Part shown: piece by piece, positions 11,340 through 22,935 of the stretch
Numbering within the stretch: position 1 is the stretch's first letter
Layout: each line of letters starts with the position of its first letter
Origin: Neopestalotiopsis rosae
Taxonomy: Eukaryota; Ascomycota; Sordariomycetes; Amphisphaeriales; Sporocadaceae
NCBI GenBank assembly: GCA_023078685.1
Contig: JALGAS010000011.1
Span: 558,001 to 622,000 of the forward strand
Direction: 5' to 3'
Length of the DNA stretch: 64,000 nucleotides
The notes under the pieces: generated by a model
What the model was told of the DNA's origin: nothing
Database searches by the model: none
The model's input: only the letters and a program-made list of their open reading frames with translations
Translations under genes and position numbers: made by a program

Positions 11340-13681
11340 ATGGCGGCAGTTGGTGAGAAATGCTCTCCCCTCTCTCCTCTCTGATTAACTTTACCCCACC
11401 ATATGCGGGTGACGTGGTCCCTAACAACTGTGAATAGCTGCATCAGTTGCCGCCACTACGGCCGGCCTTGCCTACATCGACGCCAAGTATCACATTCGTA
11501 AGGACTGGGCTATCATCAGGGGCAAGAAGAAGGCTGCCAAGTTATTGCAGAAAGCCGGTATGTTGTATGCAGCGTCGAATCTCTAGAGCACCACTGACAG
11601 GGTTTCATATAGTCAAGGACAAGCGGGTATCACCCTACTACTTCTTTGAGCAACATGCTCAAATCAAGCCAAATGAAGAAGCCATCTGGTGGCGGGCTGG
11701 CAGCTTTACGTGGTCTGAGACGTACTCCCGTGCGAACCAGTATGCGCACTTCTTCCTCGCCCAGGGCGTACAGCCCGGGGACCTGGTTGCACTCTTCATG
11801 GGTAACAGTCCCGACTTCATCTTCGCCTGGCTTGGTCTGTTCGCCATTGGCGCCGCACCGGCCATGATCAACCACAACCTCACCAAGGCAGCGCTGCTGC
11901 ATTGCTTGGGTATCAGCAAGGCCCCGCTCGTGCTCGCTGACGGGAGACCGGAGCTGTTGGAGAGAATTGAAGAGGTTAGGGACGATTTAGCCGAGAGGGG
12001 CGTCAAGGTCATCACCCTTGGGGATGTCAGGGCTGATATCAATGCCACAACGACAGAAAGACCTCCGGACAGATTGAGAGATGATGTCAAGCCAGGTTCA
12101 CCTTTTGGTCTCTTCTATACCAGGTTTGTTCTTATCCTGATCAACCGACCATACATTATGACTGATTAGGGAATAGTGGCACGACTGGTATGCCCAAGGC
12201 CTGCATTGTACCTGCAGCCGCTGCATTCAACCATGGCGTCAGCGTGAGTGTCGCGGCTCTAATCCAGCAAGGAAGTAAGCTGACAAGATGCAGAGGCAAT
12301 GCGGTTTCGCGATTGTAGGCGGCGAGAACGAGCGCTATTACGACTGCATGGTAAGTTGTCAGAGTTCGCATCGGATTGCGTTCGGACGTGAACTGACGCG
12401 ATGACAGCCATTGTATCATGGAACTGGAGGTATCAGTGGAATGACGCAGATTCTGGTGAGTCAAGCAAGCGACATTCCTCACTGCGATTTTGTGCTTACT
12501 AACTCCTCAGACTGGAACTACTCTATGTCTCGCGCCCAAATTCAGCGCATCCGGATTCTGGGATGACATTCGTGCCTCGAGAGCCACGTGGTTTGTCTAT
12601 GTAGGCGAAACTCTGCGGTATCTGCTTGCTGCACCGCCATCTCCCAGGGACAAGGACCACAACGTCCACTCCATCTACGGAAACGGCTTGCGGCCGGACG
12701 TGTGGAAGGCGTTCCGGGATCGCTTCGGCATTGAAAAGATCTATGAGTTCTTCAACAGCACAGAGGGTGTCCTCGCACTGGAAAACCCGGCGAGAGGCGA
12801 ATTCCATGCACACAGTGTTGGGCATCATGGTCTTTTGCTCAGAAACCGGTATCATGAAACCTACATTCCGGTTGCGATTGACACGGACACTGGCGAAATT
12901 GCCCGGGATGCCAAAAGCGGATTCGCCTCCAGAGTGCCGTATGAGGCAGGAGGCGAGATTCTTGTTGCGCATCCCAGCGCCTACACCCCGCCCTTTGTGG
13001 GCTACCATGGTAACCAGGAAGCCACCGACAAGAAGTTTGTGCGAGACGTCTTCAAGAAGGGCGATGTCTACTACAGAACGGGCGATGCATTAAGACGTGA
13101 CACTGATGGTCGATGGTACTTCATGGACAGGTGAGTGGAGCCAATCATGGTGAAATCATGGAGAGTATACTAATGTGTGCAGACTGGGAGATACTTTTAG
13201 ATGGAAAGGCGAGAACGTCTCAACTGCCGAAGTGTCTGAAGTGCTTGGACGCTACCCAGGCGTGTCCGAGGCCACCGTCTACGGAGTGGGTCTTCCGGGA
13301 CACGATGGCAAAGCCGGCATGGCAGCCATCTACATTGACCCGGCCACCAAGAGCTTTGATTACGATGGGCTCTTGAAGTATGTTGCATCCAGAAAACGCA
13401 TTGCCAAGAAGATAGAGAGAAAGCTAACATGGACAAACAGACACTCCCGGACTCACCTGCCCAAATATGCCGTCCCAATCTTTATCCGCCAGATCAAGGA
13501 ACGGTCGGCGACGCACAACAACAAGCAAAACAAGGTGCCGCTCAAGAACGAGGGCATCGACCCAGCCAAAGTCAAGGGCGATCCCATCTTTTGGATAAGC
13601 GATAACGGCAAGGGGTCGAGTTATGTGCCGTTTGGACAGGCTGAGTGGGATCTGCTCACTGGTGGAAAGGCTAAGCTGTAG
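11340..13681 (+). CDS. FAT1: Very-long-chain acyl-CoA synthetase / fatty acid transporter (FAT1/FATP family)
   Basis: Proposed CDS is join(11340..11352, 11438..11557, 11613..12123, 12177..12243, 12294..12350, 12408..12455, 12511..13130, 13183..13377, 13441..13681), 623 aa, usual for the family. A 13-base first exon supplies the start. It activates long or very-long-chain fatty acids to CoA esters using ATP. Evidence: an N-terminal hydrophobic anchor; the AMP-binding motif YTSGTTGMPK, rebuilt across the junction 12123/12177; the YRTGD motif; and the FATP signature around RLGDTFRWKGENVSTAEV, rebuilt across 13130/13183. The intron 13378-13440 is 63 bases and free of stops, so an unspliced reading would add 21 residues; removing it restores LLKHSRTHLPKYAVP, normal for the family. 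The C-terminal tripeptide AKL fits a type 1 peroxisomal targeting signal, so peroxisomal import or activation is the likely site. Confidence 0.92.
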
Positions 13682-14835
13682 CTTGTATACATAGTATGAT
13701 ATCAATGTGCGGATTGGAGAACTAGGAACATTAAGGAATGGACAAGAATTTAGACTACATATTTACATCATGACGCACGTCGACTTGAGACCCTGAGCAT
13801 ATAGGAGGTATAAAAGGGGGAAAATAGCAGAATTAGGTTTTTGTTTGGTATAACGGGCCTTAGACATCTGCAGGACTAAGAGCTCATATAGGCTCGAGAA
13901 TTGCATACTATTTGCGTGGAATACCACATGGCCGGACGGACCAGAGCTGCAACAACTGCCATATAGTCGACCTATCGATTAACTTCATGCTTATCTCAAG
14001 ATTTGGAGGCGTAATCTTAACCTTGTTGACTCGTCTGCCCCTAGCGGCCCTGAGGGGTTTAACGCGCCCTTGGCCCATTGTAGCGTGGCGGGTGACAGGC
14101 ACCCAGTCTTGCCAGTCCCCTGAAGCGCTGGGATTGCAGCGATATGTTGCTGCCAAAGGGTCCCCCAACCTAAACTCCTCCTGGGCCCTGGCCCCCTCCA
14201 GTGGATCCGCCTCATTTCAGCCCACGATCTAACTCGACATCACACCAAAGTACAGGGCCGGGGGTTGTACCAGTATTATGAGTTGAGGTAGCACCTGCAG
14301 GCTCTCAGCAGCAGAGCCAAGCAGCAGTTCAGCGCTCCAGCCCATGCAGGTCAGGGCCTTTTTTCGTTGGTCGGTCGGGCTGGTCGGTCGATCGGTTGGG
14401 AAGGGGTCTTCTTGTTTTCCCAGCGGTGCATTTCGCGATTCGCGCGCCGTCCTCGCTGATTGCTGACTTACATTCCTTTCTCTTCCCATCCTCGCGAGAC
14501 CTCTCATCCCACGAGAGTTTGCTGCGAGGAGTAGGAAAAACCACGCGGTTGGGAGTCGCATTCCCCCGGAGTCTCACAACCACACCGCCGACGTGGGAGA
14601 TCGAGACACGCATACACATGAATGCATGAAGACCGACATGTCGCTCATTTACACCAATCTGATTTGATAACTATCACAAGCCATTCGTTGTCCTCGCTGT
14701 CCAAGGAGGAACTGGGGAAGGAAAGCCCGGCATTGAAAGAGCAAGGGCGAGCCGCTACCCTGGCTTTCCCCGAGACAATTCATCACATTCATTCACTATA
14801 TTCACTTTCGTTATACTATACTATTCGTTTCAGCA
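13682..14835. other. Intergenic region
   Basis: Spacer between the FAT1-like and CalA-like genes. The stretch 14030-14240 is GC-rich with short frames on both strands, none recognisable. Bases 14770-14835 are CT/AT-rich, as is common just before fungal start codons. No gene is supported. Confidence 0.5.
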
Positions 14836-15624
14836 ATGAGACGCACCACATTCAACACCTTTGCGGCCCTAGCTGGCGCACGGAGCAGTCTTGCCGGGAC
14901 CACAATCTGGGCAACGCCGCACGACAGCTACTCGTCGTCCATTGGCGTCCTGGGATGCAAAATCGACACGGACCGGGTGGCGTACTGGCCCGACTCGGTG
15001 TCGTGTAGCAACATTTGCGTGTCCGTCACCTATGCGGGGCGGAGCGTCAAGCTGCTGCGCGTCGACCAGTCGCAGGGCGCCCACGACATGTCCTACGACG
15101 CCTGGAACTACCTGTATACGGGCGAGTCGGCCCTGGACAGCCCTACGGCCGGCGGCGCCGTCGAGATGGAGTACGAGGACCTGGACGCCAAGGAGTGCGC
15201 CGACCTGATCCACACGGACGGGAGCAAGCTGCCCCTGAGCGCGTCCAACTCGATGAACTTTCTCGCCAGCTGCCTCGACGCCGAGAGCGGCGACGACAAC
15301 TGGGTCGGCGACAACTACGTGCTGTACAACATCCTCGACTCGATATGCTCGTGGGGCTACGATGAGGAGTGCACCCTGGACTGGCCCAGCGCCAACCAGG
15401 CGACCTGCAAGAACCCGCTGGGCACGCCCGTGACCCTCACCTCGGAGCCCGTCTACAACATCCTCTACCCTTCGGGCGAGAAGGTGCTGGCGTCTACGGG
15501 CCAGGAGGTCTCGGACAGTGCCCAGAACGGCAGCAGCAGCACGGGCAGTGGATTCGCGATACCAGACTCCAAGTGGCTTACGGCTTTGGCAACACTCATT
15601 TCAGTGTTGTCCCTATCTGGGTGA
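14836..15624 (+). CDS. CalA-like secreted thaumatin-domain cell-wall protein, probably GPI-anchored
   Basis: Single-exon 262-aa protein. The N-terminus is a weak signal peptide (about 20 residues). The central part (about 38-195) matches the CalA/thaumatin-like family of Aspergillus: GCKIDTDRVAYWP, a CSNIC pair, the SYDAWNYL segment, LPLSASNSMN, YVLYNILD and a spaced Cys-x(7)-Cys. Even numbers of cysteines suggest disulphides. A Ser/Gly-rich linker (about 225-243) precedes a terminal hydrophobic stretch, which fits GPI attachment. CalA proteins act at the spore and hyphal surface and affect wall and germination in Aspergillus; the role here is inferred. The coding sequence is notably GC-rich with C- or G-ending codons, consistent with high expression. 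A GTGAGT lies at the very end, so an extra short 3' exon cannot be excluded. Confidence 0.85.
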   Translation: MRRTTFNTFAALAGARSSLAGTTIWATPHDSYSSSIGVLGCKIDTDRVAYWPDSVSCSNICVSVTYAGRSVKLLRVDQSQGAHDMSYDAWNYLYTGESALDSPTAGGAVEMEYEDLDAKECADLIHTDGSKLPLSASNSMNFLASCLDAESGDDNWVGDNYVLYNILDSICSWGYDEECTLDWPSANQATCKNPLGTPVTLTSEPVYNILYPSGEKVLASTGQEVSDSAQNGSSSTGSGFAIPDSKWLTALATLISVLSLSG

Positions 15625-16055
15625 GTTTATTGAATTGTTGCAGCTTTCGGAGAGGCGGTTTTGTATTTATAAAGATACCCTTGGTTTTTAATGAAGAGGA
15701 ATTCCGTCCTTACTGGTTGTAGGTCCGACAAGGATTCGCATGGGCATGGGAAAGGGTTTGGGGTTTAAGCAATATGATCTGGTTCTCAGTCGCCAGCCAA
15801 TATTCGAGCTGGATGACTTGAAGAGAATCATTTGCCCATCGAGGCATACATGTATGGTACAAAGTGTCATGATGGAGTTATATCAGGGTTGCTGTATCTG
15901 ACACTAGAGATACCGAAAACAGAAAGTTAAAGGCCAAAGATGATTGCCCGGGAGTGACTACTCCCAAATGCCGTGAATTGTATGCCATTGGGTGCACGTA
16001 CTGCTGCTACGCAATATCTGCTTCAAGAAAGGGCCCACGCATCGCTAATCTAGGT
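15625..16055. other. Intergenic region between convergent genes
   Basis: Spacer between the CalA-like gene and the 3' end of the permease gene. It should hold both 3' untranslated regions. No gene is seen. Confidence 0.5.
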
Positions 16056-17915
16056 CTAAATGTGCTGGCGATGATGCTTCAAGTCGACCTTTCTATATCT
16101 TATCACCTCTACACCCTGTTCATCAACAATACGCTGCGCTTCGATCCGGTAGCCACCAATTGCCGGCCAGATCTTTGTCCAGCAAACCCAGTAGACCGCG
16201 CCCAGCAGCAGCACGCCGACTCCAACGACAGGAAATACAAAGTACGGGTATCCCTCAGCGTTCCAGTCTCCATCAGGCGGGATGAATGGAACAAGCGCCA
16301 GAAACACGTTTGCTAGCAGGTACAGCACCGTGATTGGCAGGTATGAATGCCATGGCGATGTCCAGTTCTCCGACTTGCTCCAATGAAGGTAAATCAGTCC
16401 AGCGGCGACGAAAGCGTTGATCCAGGCTCCGGGGTACGTGTATAGATCGACGATGAAGTTGTAGGCAGGGCCTGCAGGGGGTGCGATCAAGACAATGACC
16501 GTGACAAGCCAGTGCAAAAAGAGCTGTGTGTCGCGGTTAGCTGGAAATCATCTTGGGCAGACTGGGTATATACTAACAGCTGGTGCGGGCGCATTGAACG
16601 GTTTTACAGATGCCCAAAATTTGCTAAACGGTAGCAAACCTTCTTTGCCAAATTCTTGATTCAGCCGCGCATGGGCAAAGCTCACCGCAAGCACGTTTCC
16701 CAGGTTGCTCAGAGCCACAAAGGTGGGTAAACTTCGCGCTGCTGCGCTGTCGCCAAACACGTTGCGGAAGAAGACGCCCGCCACAATAACTTCAGATGTT
16801 GCCAGGTCCTCTTTGGATATGGCTGCAAAGTATGCCACGTTGGCGAGAATATACAAGATGGTGACGCCGCCAATGGCAATGGGAGCAGCAACCGCGAGCG
16901 TCTTCTTTGGATGTCTCAGCTCTCCAATCACATAGTTGGCATTCTCCCACCCTTTGTAGCTGTATATGATGCGGAGGAGGGCCTGGGCATACGCATAAGC
17001 ACCACCCCCGCCCCATCCATCGCCCTTGTAGAACTTGAAGGCGTCGTCAAAGTTGTGCGGGTCGGGCACCAGACGACGACCGGCCAGTGCCGCAAAACCG
17101 GAAAAGACAATTAATAGCAGCACGACCACTTTGAAGACGCCGAGCACGTTGACGAGTCTCAGGCCCCATTTGGGAAAGACGGCGTGCAGACCGACAGCAA
17201 ACGTGGCGCAGGCAATGCCAATACCACGGGCGGCCCAGCCGTCGGGTGCTGTGCTCCCAGAGGCGAACAGGATGTACCGCCCAAAGGCCAACGAGTTCCC
17301 CGACGAGAAGCCAAGGAGAATCATCTGGGAAGCCAAGACGCATGTTGCCAGATACCGCGGGTGACGATAGACTCTTTCGAGGTAGTTCTTCTCGCCTCCT
17401 GACAATGGAATCGCTAAACCAAATTCGAGAAACACACTTAAGCCGCAAAATGTGAGGATTCCACCTGCATTGATGTGAGACACGACCACACGGTAATTTT
17501 GATGTCCCAGATGCGAGGGAGAGATATTGCTACCACATACCAATCAACCACAACATGATTGAGACTCCGACTGACCCAGTAGCGGCAAAGATTCCGGAAG
17601 GCGTTGAAAAGACTGGTCATTCAAAATTAGCTCTGATGTCATTTCGTGGTCGACGTGAAACTCACTTCCGGTTCCTATCATTTTATTCAGAATCAAAAAG
17701 ACGGCGCCAGTGACGCCAATCTTTCTGGACTCATCATATGCCTGCACCACCTCGCCGACAGGGTCGTTCTCATCGCGAGTAATGGCGCCGACATCTTGAT
17801 CGCGGGTAGAAGAATCCTTGGACATGGTGCGCAAGAGTGGCGTCTCCTCAGTTGTGTCTTGAGTAGACATGACGAGAAGAGAGGAGGGGACAGGACTTTC
17901 CCCAACAATGCTCAT
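16056..17915 (-). CDS. MUP1-type high-affinity amino acid (methionine) permease, APC superfamily
   Basis: Proposed CDS is complement(join(16056..16523, 16578..17464, 17541..17612, 17666..17915)), 558 aa. It is an integral plasma-membrane importer of the L-type/MUP1 group. Evidence: a hydrophilic N-terminus with the EETPLLR segment; a first helix with the NKMIGTG-IFSTPSGI motif, rebuilt across 17666/17612, as in APC permeases; then a GILTFCGLSVFLEFG helix and about ten further hydrophobic segments. KGWENANYVIGEL, KKTLAVAAPIAI and the late FLHWLVTVIVLIAPP helix also fit MUP1 proteins. The start at 17915 is preferred; a second Met follows 15 codons later. It is divergent from the CorA-like pseudogene. 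Substrate (methionine or a neutral amino acid) is inferred from the family only. Confidence 0.88.
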
Positions 17916-19090
17916 GCAACGCTGGCTTAAGTATGAGCCAAACCCAGCAGACGGCAAGTACGGTACAACTTAAACGTTACGCGACAGAGTGGGGGAGGAA
18001 ATACCAAGACGCATTCGCAATTCACAGGTTCGTCTTGGCAAAGGGCGAAGGATGGTTACCTGGGATGATAATACATGTATTTTCTTGGACTCATGGATGC
18101 ATCACGAGAAATGTCGATTTGACCGAAAGGACCCTGTCTGTCTTGTACGTAAAGTGAACATGGTCATTTCCAAATTTGATATACATGGGCTGTTTGCTAA
18201 GAAATTGGCAGTCGATGGCGATCATTCACGCAATTCTCGAGCATGTTGTGGTTTTCTTGGGTTGTGGACCAATCGAGTCCCAGCGACCACAGCGCCCACT
18301 GCCGTTCGCCATGGGCCCTATAGAGCACGCCATATCTGCCTAACCCTGTCCTTTGCTTGAGTAACTCGTGTGACCGCCGCGACAAGCCGCGAGCCGCACT
18401 ATGTGAAAAAGTCTAAAGTGACTGTTCACCTTCCTGTTTCAGACTGACAGAAAGTAAGCATAAGGAAAAAGCGTAGGTATTGTCAAAATCGGGTCGATTG
18501 ATAGTCTACAAATGAAAGCTGATATCCGGCTCTGTTCGTACCTATTTCATATACTACTCCAGAGCGGTGAGTTTCCGCACCGCCTCGAAAATAGAATTAT
18601 CACCGCATGCTTTATTGATACTTTGAGAAGGTGAAAGGTACTTCTGAACTCCCAGGAGTGTATGATCATCAGTTGGAGGCACTTTAACCTATCGAGAACA
18701 GTAGACTATACAGGCATATAGTCTCGCATCGTGGGGTGGAGGAACAGGGCCAGGGTTAAGTCGGGTCAATCGTGATCCTGCTTGGCCTTCGCTGGATCTC
18801 AGGGTCCGTGCCGGCATTAGGGTTGTGCATATACTCGCTTCAATATCTGAGTGCTACTGCTATTAAGATACATTTTAACATAGTCATGCAGCCAACCATA
18901 AGCTGGTAATCAGACCGAACGATTATCAATGATGACTTTTCGAGGCGAATACTGGCTGCACTGAGGCGGTCTGCTATTTTTAGCAACACCAACGATTTGG
19001 GCATGTTCAGCTCTGCGTGACCGCTACTCTTCGACGTGCGACAATTTGAACTTCAACCAGGAACTACGAGGGGATCTTCTAGCCGACAAT
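17916..19090. other. Divergent intergenic region
   Basis: Region of 1.2 kb between the MUP1-type gene and the CorA-like pseudogene. Short unrelated frames only. The frame before 19091 is open back to 18965 but has no ATG, so an upstream exon of the CorA-like gene remains possible. Confidence 0.45.
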
Positions 19091-20884
19091 ATGCTCAAAG
19101 CCTTCCAGGAGAAACTTCCCCTGAGTGATTGGCGCTGTCACCATGCTTACTTGGAGGCTTGTCAGTATGGAGATGTGAGTGCAACCATAGCTGCCATGAC
19201 ATTATTGTCTATTGAGCCTAACAATTCCAGGAGTTGGACGCGCTTGGAAGAACTCTTACGGTTCAGCCGCTCAATGAGTCCGACATTGCTAGCTGGGCAT
19301 GGCGCAGAGATGCATTTGCAACACCACCAGAACCATCACACCGTGGCAGTCCGAATGCCAGGCTCAGAATATTGTTCACTCAAACCACGTCGCGCTTTCG
19401 AGGCTATATTCCAGAAGTACTCGCGAATGCTCACGTACTGGAAGCCCTGCAATTGCCTCCTCATACCTTTAGTTCGTTCCAATTAGTATCTGGAATGTTT
19501 TCCTTACACACATATCCTGAAGGATGCACCGTCGAAAGCTGTAGCAGAATCGGTAGGTATCAATCTATTCCAGGTTTTCGTGTGTAATTAACACGTCCTG
19601 AAGGTCTGATTTTTCGGACTCCTCATATTAGATTGAATGGATATCAAATTGGCGGATAGGCTGTTTCTCATGATTTCGATACTGCTACTACCACGGCACT
19701 GATCCTCGGAAATTGTTTTGACCTCGACCGCGATGATGACCGCGTCAGATTCGAGGTGCCCAGGCCGAAACTGGAAGAATTCGCCAATCAAGTGAGGGAT
19801 TGTGGACATCTCTGGAGGCATCCTCTGCTCTTGCCTTGCCTGCTTCTGGGCTTACATGCGCGTCTGGTTCATTCTCACATACGAAAGCAAAGCGACCCGA
19901 CGCTCAGTGCACTCGAGACAGTCATCGGGGTTACTACAAGAAAAGACCAGAAAATTACTGATGCCGATCTCCACAAGATTTTGAATGACGGAGGTGATAA
20001 TTCTGAGTTTAAATCTGATCCGAGTCATCGTCTCACAGGCGAATTGTTCGTCGATGGTCAGCTGCAACGGAAACAAGCCAAGACCCTGACGCAACTCATC
20101 AACAGTATCAGTAAGAGGATGACTTACCTCAAACGCTCACCACAGTGGGACTTGGACTGCGTCAAGTTCCTGCGGCGAATCCTTGATGCAAGCCCGAGGC
20201 TGTCGAATCACCCTAGTGTTCCGGCTCAGACATTCCGAGAGACCCTCGACTATGTGGAAAGCTACAGTGAAGTATGCCTCGAAGTCACAGTGACGTCCGA
20301 GGCTAGAGTGCAGCTTCATCTCAATATTGTAGGTTCAATCCATTCGGATACTGTAGAGACTGCCAGTACTTACTTGTGTTGATTCGAAGTTGTACACGTC
20401 CGTTGCACAGGATGACGGAGAGACCAGCGCAAAACTGGCAGCAGCTGCGGGCAGGGACAGCACATCAATGAAGATTATTGCTCTGATCACAGCTGCATAT
20501 TTGCCAGCAACCTTTGTAGCGGTAGGTACGCCAATTTGGGGATATCAGCCTGTAGTTAACATTGTCTAGACACTATTCAGCATGGGCATGTTCGAGTGGA
20601 AAAGCAACGGCCAAGATGCCGACGGAGCTGGTACTACATCAAGCTCGATTTCCCCAGAATTTTGGATGTATTGGGCTGTCACCATCCCCCTAACCGTCAT
20701 CACTCTGGCTGGATGGGGATTTTGGTGGAAATTTGAAGAAAGTCGTTTCGATGAGACAATGAAGAAAGCCGAGAAGGGCATACCTTCAGATCAGTCTCAT
20801 GCTCTCGATGCCAAGAAGTCTGGGTCCAAGGACTTCTTGCCCTTCTTACACAGGCGGCCGGAACCCAGGCGACCGCAAGTCTAA
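19091..20884 (+). pseudogene. CorA-like Mg2+ transporter family membrane protein, interrupted by an in-frame stop
   Basis: Reconstructed exons are 19091..19174, 19231..19552, 19604..20328, 20411..20521 and 20570..20884 (519 codons). The C-terminal part is typical of fungal CorA-like proteins: a long helical region, RDSTSMKIIALITAAYLPATFVA, then TLFSMGMFEW and a second helix ending in WWKFEESR. Exon 3 stays in one frame throughout, but contains TAG at 19657-19659, between a NGYQIGG segment and an AVSHDFDTATTT segment. I tried the nearby splice sites and found none that removes the stop while keeping frame. The rest of the gene looks intact, so inactivation would be recent. Alternatives are readthrough, a base-call error, or an intron I failed to see. 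The start is uncertain. Confidence 0.65.
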
Positions 20885-21434
20885 TCAAGGGCACGTACTC
20901 GGCAAATGTGGAGCAGGGCTCACGGATGCGAAGAAACGTGTGTAGAATGCATCGTCATTCGCGTTGCAGGTGTTCTTGAACATATCTACGTATACGAAGT
21001 TGACCTAGAGAGAGAAAATTTCGTGATTGGCTGATTTATCGGTAGATGTGAGGTGCAGAGTATAAGTCATGTGTTTCCAGATCGTAGGTCACCGTCTAGT
21101 ATGAAAGATGTTGTCGGATCTGACACCCTGTCCGATGCCCAGTGCCGCGCCTGTAATTAAGCAATGGAGACCCCCGGCATTCTTTCCGGCATCGGAAAAC
21201 CGCCGGGATTTTGCGAATGCGGGGGAGGGGAAAGGGTGTCTTAGCTTGTCCACCTCCACCTCCAGTGACCGTTTCCAGTGAGCGGCGCCTTGTAGTGGAA
21301 CTGCCATAGCTACACGATCCGACAAGAGGCGACATGTTATATGCAATGCAGCCGCCCATCATGAGGTCGCCCTTGGACTTTCAAGGTGTTTCCTCTCATA
21401 CTGAAATCCAGCTCCCTGATTGAACAAAAAGAAG
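20885..21434. other. Intergenic region upstream of the DUF1537 kinase
   Basis: Putative promoter of the kinase gene. It contains several CGG/CCG triplets between 21175 and 21205, including CGG-N8-CCG at 21175-21188, which is the style of site bound by Zn2Cys6 dimers. No gene is seen. Confidence 0.45.
21175..21205. promoter_or_regulatory. Clustered CGG/CCG triplets (possible Zn2Cys6 sites)
   Basis: Within 31 bases there are three CGG and three CCG triplets in opposed orientations: CGG-N8-CCG at 21175-21188 and CGG-N4-CCG at 21193-21202, about 230-260 bases before the kinase ATG. Opposed CGG triplets are the classical target of Zn2Cys6 dimers. Such motifs are common by chance, so this is only suggestive. 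Confidence 0.3.
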
Positions 21435-22877
21435 ATGGCATCGACCACGAACCTCGAACTCAAGCCAACCCTGGCCCGCCTGCCTCCTCCACCGCCAGCA
21501 GACCTGCGATCACAAGTCCAAGAGCTCCTGCGCGACCCCAGCTCCAAGGTCCCCATCCTGGTCGCCCTCGACGACGATCCGACAGGCACACAGACCTGCC
21601 ACGATATCAACGTCCTCACCGTCTGGGACACTCCGACCCTCGTGTCCGAATTTCGCGCCACCAAGAGCGGCGGCGGCTTCTTCATCCTCACAAACTCTCG
21701 AGCGCTGCACCCGGGTCCAGCCCGAGCACTGATCACCGAGATATGCGCCAACCTCAAGGCGGCATCAGCCGAGACGGGCACGCCTTTCGAGATTGTCCTT
21801 CGTGGTGACAGCACCTTGCGCGGCCATTTTCCCCTTGAGGCCGAGGCCGCTGAGGACGTACTCGGTGTGGCCGATGCCTGGCTTCTCTGCCCCTTCTTCT
21901 TGCAAGGCGGGCGGTACACCATTGATGACGTGCATTATGTGGCCGAGGGCGATGTGCTAGTACCGGCGGCCGAGACGCCGTTTGCCAAAGATGCCACCTT
22001 TGGATACAAGAGTTCGAATTTACGGGACTACGTGGTTGAGAAGAGCAAGGGAGTTATTCCCCAAGAAAAAGTCACAAGTCTCAGTCTCGAGACAATCAGG
22101 ACAGGCGGGCCAGACAAGGTGCTAGAGCAGCTCAAGAGTGTAGCCAAGGGAACGGTCATTGTCGTCAATGCAGCGACCGAGGCCGATGTTGATGTGGTCA
22201 TTCTTGCGCTCCTCAAGGCCGCCACCGATGGCAACCGGTTCCTGTTCCGAACCGGAGCTGCCTTTGTATCTGCGCGCCTGGGTATTTCGCCAATCTCTCC
22301 CATCTCGGCCAAACAGCTCAACCTTTCCGGGGCCGTTGGTGGTCTGGTCATTGCCGGGTCGTATGTTCCAAAGACCACAGCACAACTAGACGTTTTGAGG
22401 ACAAAAGGCGGAGATAAGCTAAAGAGTGTAGTGATTGATGTGCGCACGCTGCTGAAGTCAGAAGACAGCGCCAGAGACGAGATGGCCAAAGCTGTAAAAA
22501 CTGCCGAGGAGGAGATTCAGCGTGGCCAGGATGTGCTGGTAATGACGAGTCGTGAACTAATTACTGGTGACGACGAAGCGAAGAGTCTGGATATAGGCTC
22601 CACCGTAGCCAAGGCATTGGTGTCGTTCCTCGTCGATCTCAAGACGAAGCCACGCTATGTCATTGCAAAGGGAGGCATCACATCATCGGACATGGCCACC
22701 AAAGGCTTACGGATGAAGAAGGCGGCCATTGTAGGTCAGGCGGCTCCCGGTGTTCCTCTCTGGCGCTGCGACGAACCAACAGCCAAATGGCCTGGTCTGC
22801 CCTATGTAGTATTTCCGGGTAATGTTGGCTCGAATGATACCTTGTATGAGGTTGTAGAGGGCTGGCGAGTGCAGTAA
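21435..22877 (+). CDS. Four-carbon acid sugar kinase family protein (DUF1537)
   Basis: Single-exon 480-aa protein from the ATG at 21435. The family phosphorylates four-carbon sugar acids or their oxidised forms (threonate, erythronate, 3-oxo-tetronate) with ATP. Both halves are present. The N-terminal substrate domain begins with ALDDDPTGTQT and has the LTNSRAL and RGDSTLRGHFPLE motifs. The C-terminal nucleotide domain includes VMTSRELI, AKGGITSSD, PGVPLWRC and a final FPGNVG motif. Length matches bacterial members (about 420-480). This fold is well studied in bacteria, where it lies in sugar-acid catabolic operons with dehydrogenases, aldolases and transporters. Here an oxidoreductase, an organic-acid-type MFS carrier and a regulator follow within 11 kb. 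The exact substrate cannot be read from sequence. No targeting signal is seen; a cytosolic location is expected. Confidence 0.9.
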   Translation: MASTTNLELKPTLARLPPPPPADLRSQVQELLRDPSSKVPILVALDDDPTGTQTCHDINVLTVWDTPTLVSEFRATKSGGGFFILTNSRALHPGPARALITEICANLKAASAETGTPFEIVLRGDSTLRGHFPLEAEAAEDVLGVADAWLLCPFFLQGGRYTIDDVHYVAEGDVLVPAAETPFAKDATFGYKSSNLRDYVVEKSKGVIPQEKVTSLSLETIRTGGPDKVLEQLKSVAKGTVIVVNAATEADVDVVILALLKAATDGNRFLFRTGAAFVSARLGISPISPISAKQLNLSGAVGGLVIAGSYVPKTTAQLDVLRTKGGDKLKSVVIDVRTLLKSEDSARDEMAKAVKTAEEEIQRGQDVLVMTSRELITGDDEAKSLDIGSTVAKALVSFLVDLKTKPRYVIAKGGITSSDMATKGLRMKKAAIVGQAAPGVPLWRCDEPTAKWPGLPYVVFPGNVGSNDTLYEVVEGWRVQ

Positions 22878-22935
22878 TCGGTTTTAATAAACAATGAATC
22901 TTGTATTATTGCCTTTCGAAGTGTCCAACCATCAA

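Noticed and set aside
13912..14232. Competing plus and minus frames in a GC-rich intergenic stretch
   Set aside because: Both strands are open because of composition; no domain or splice evidence.
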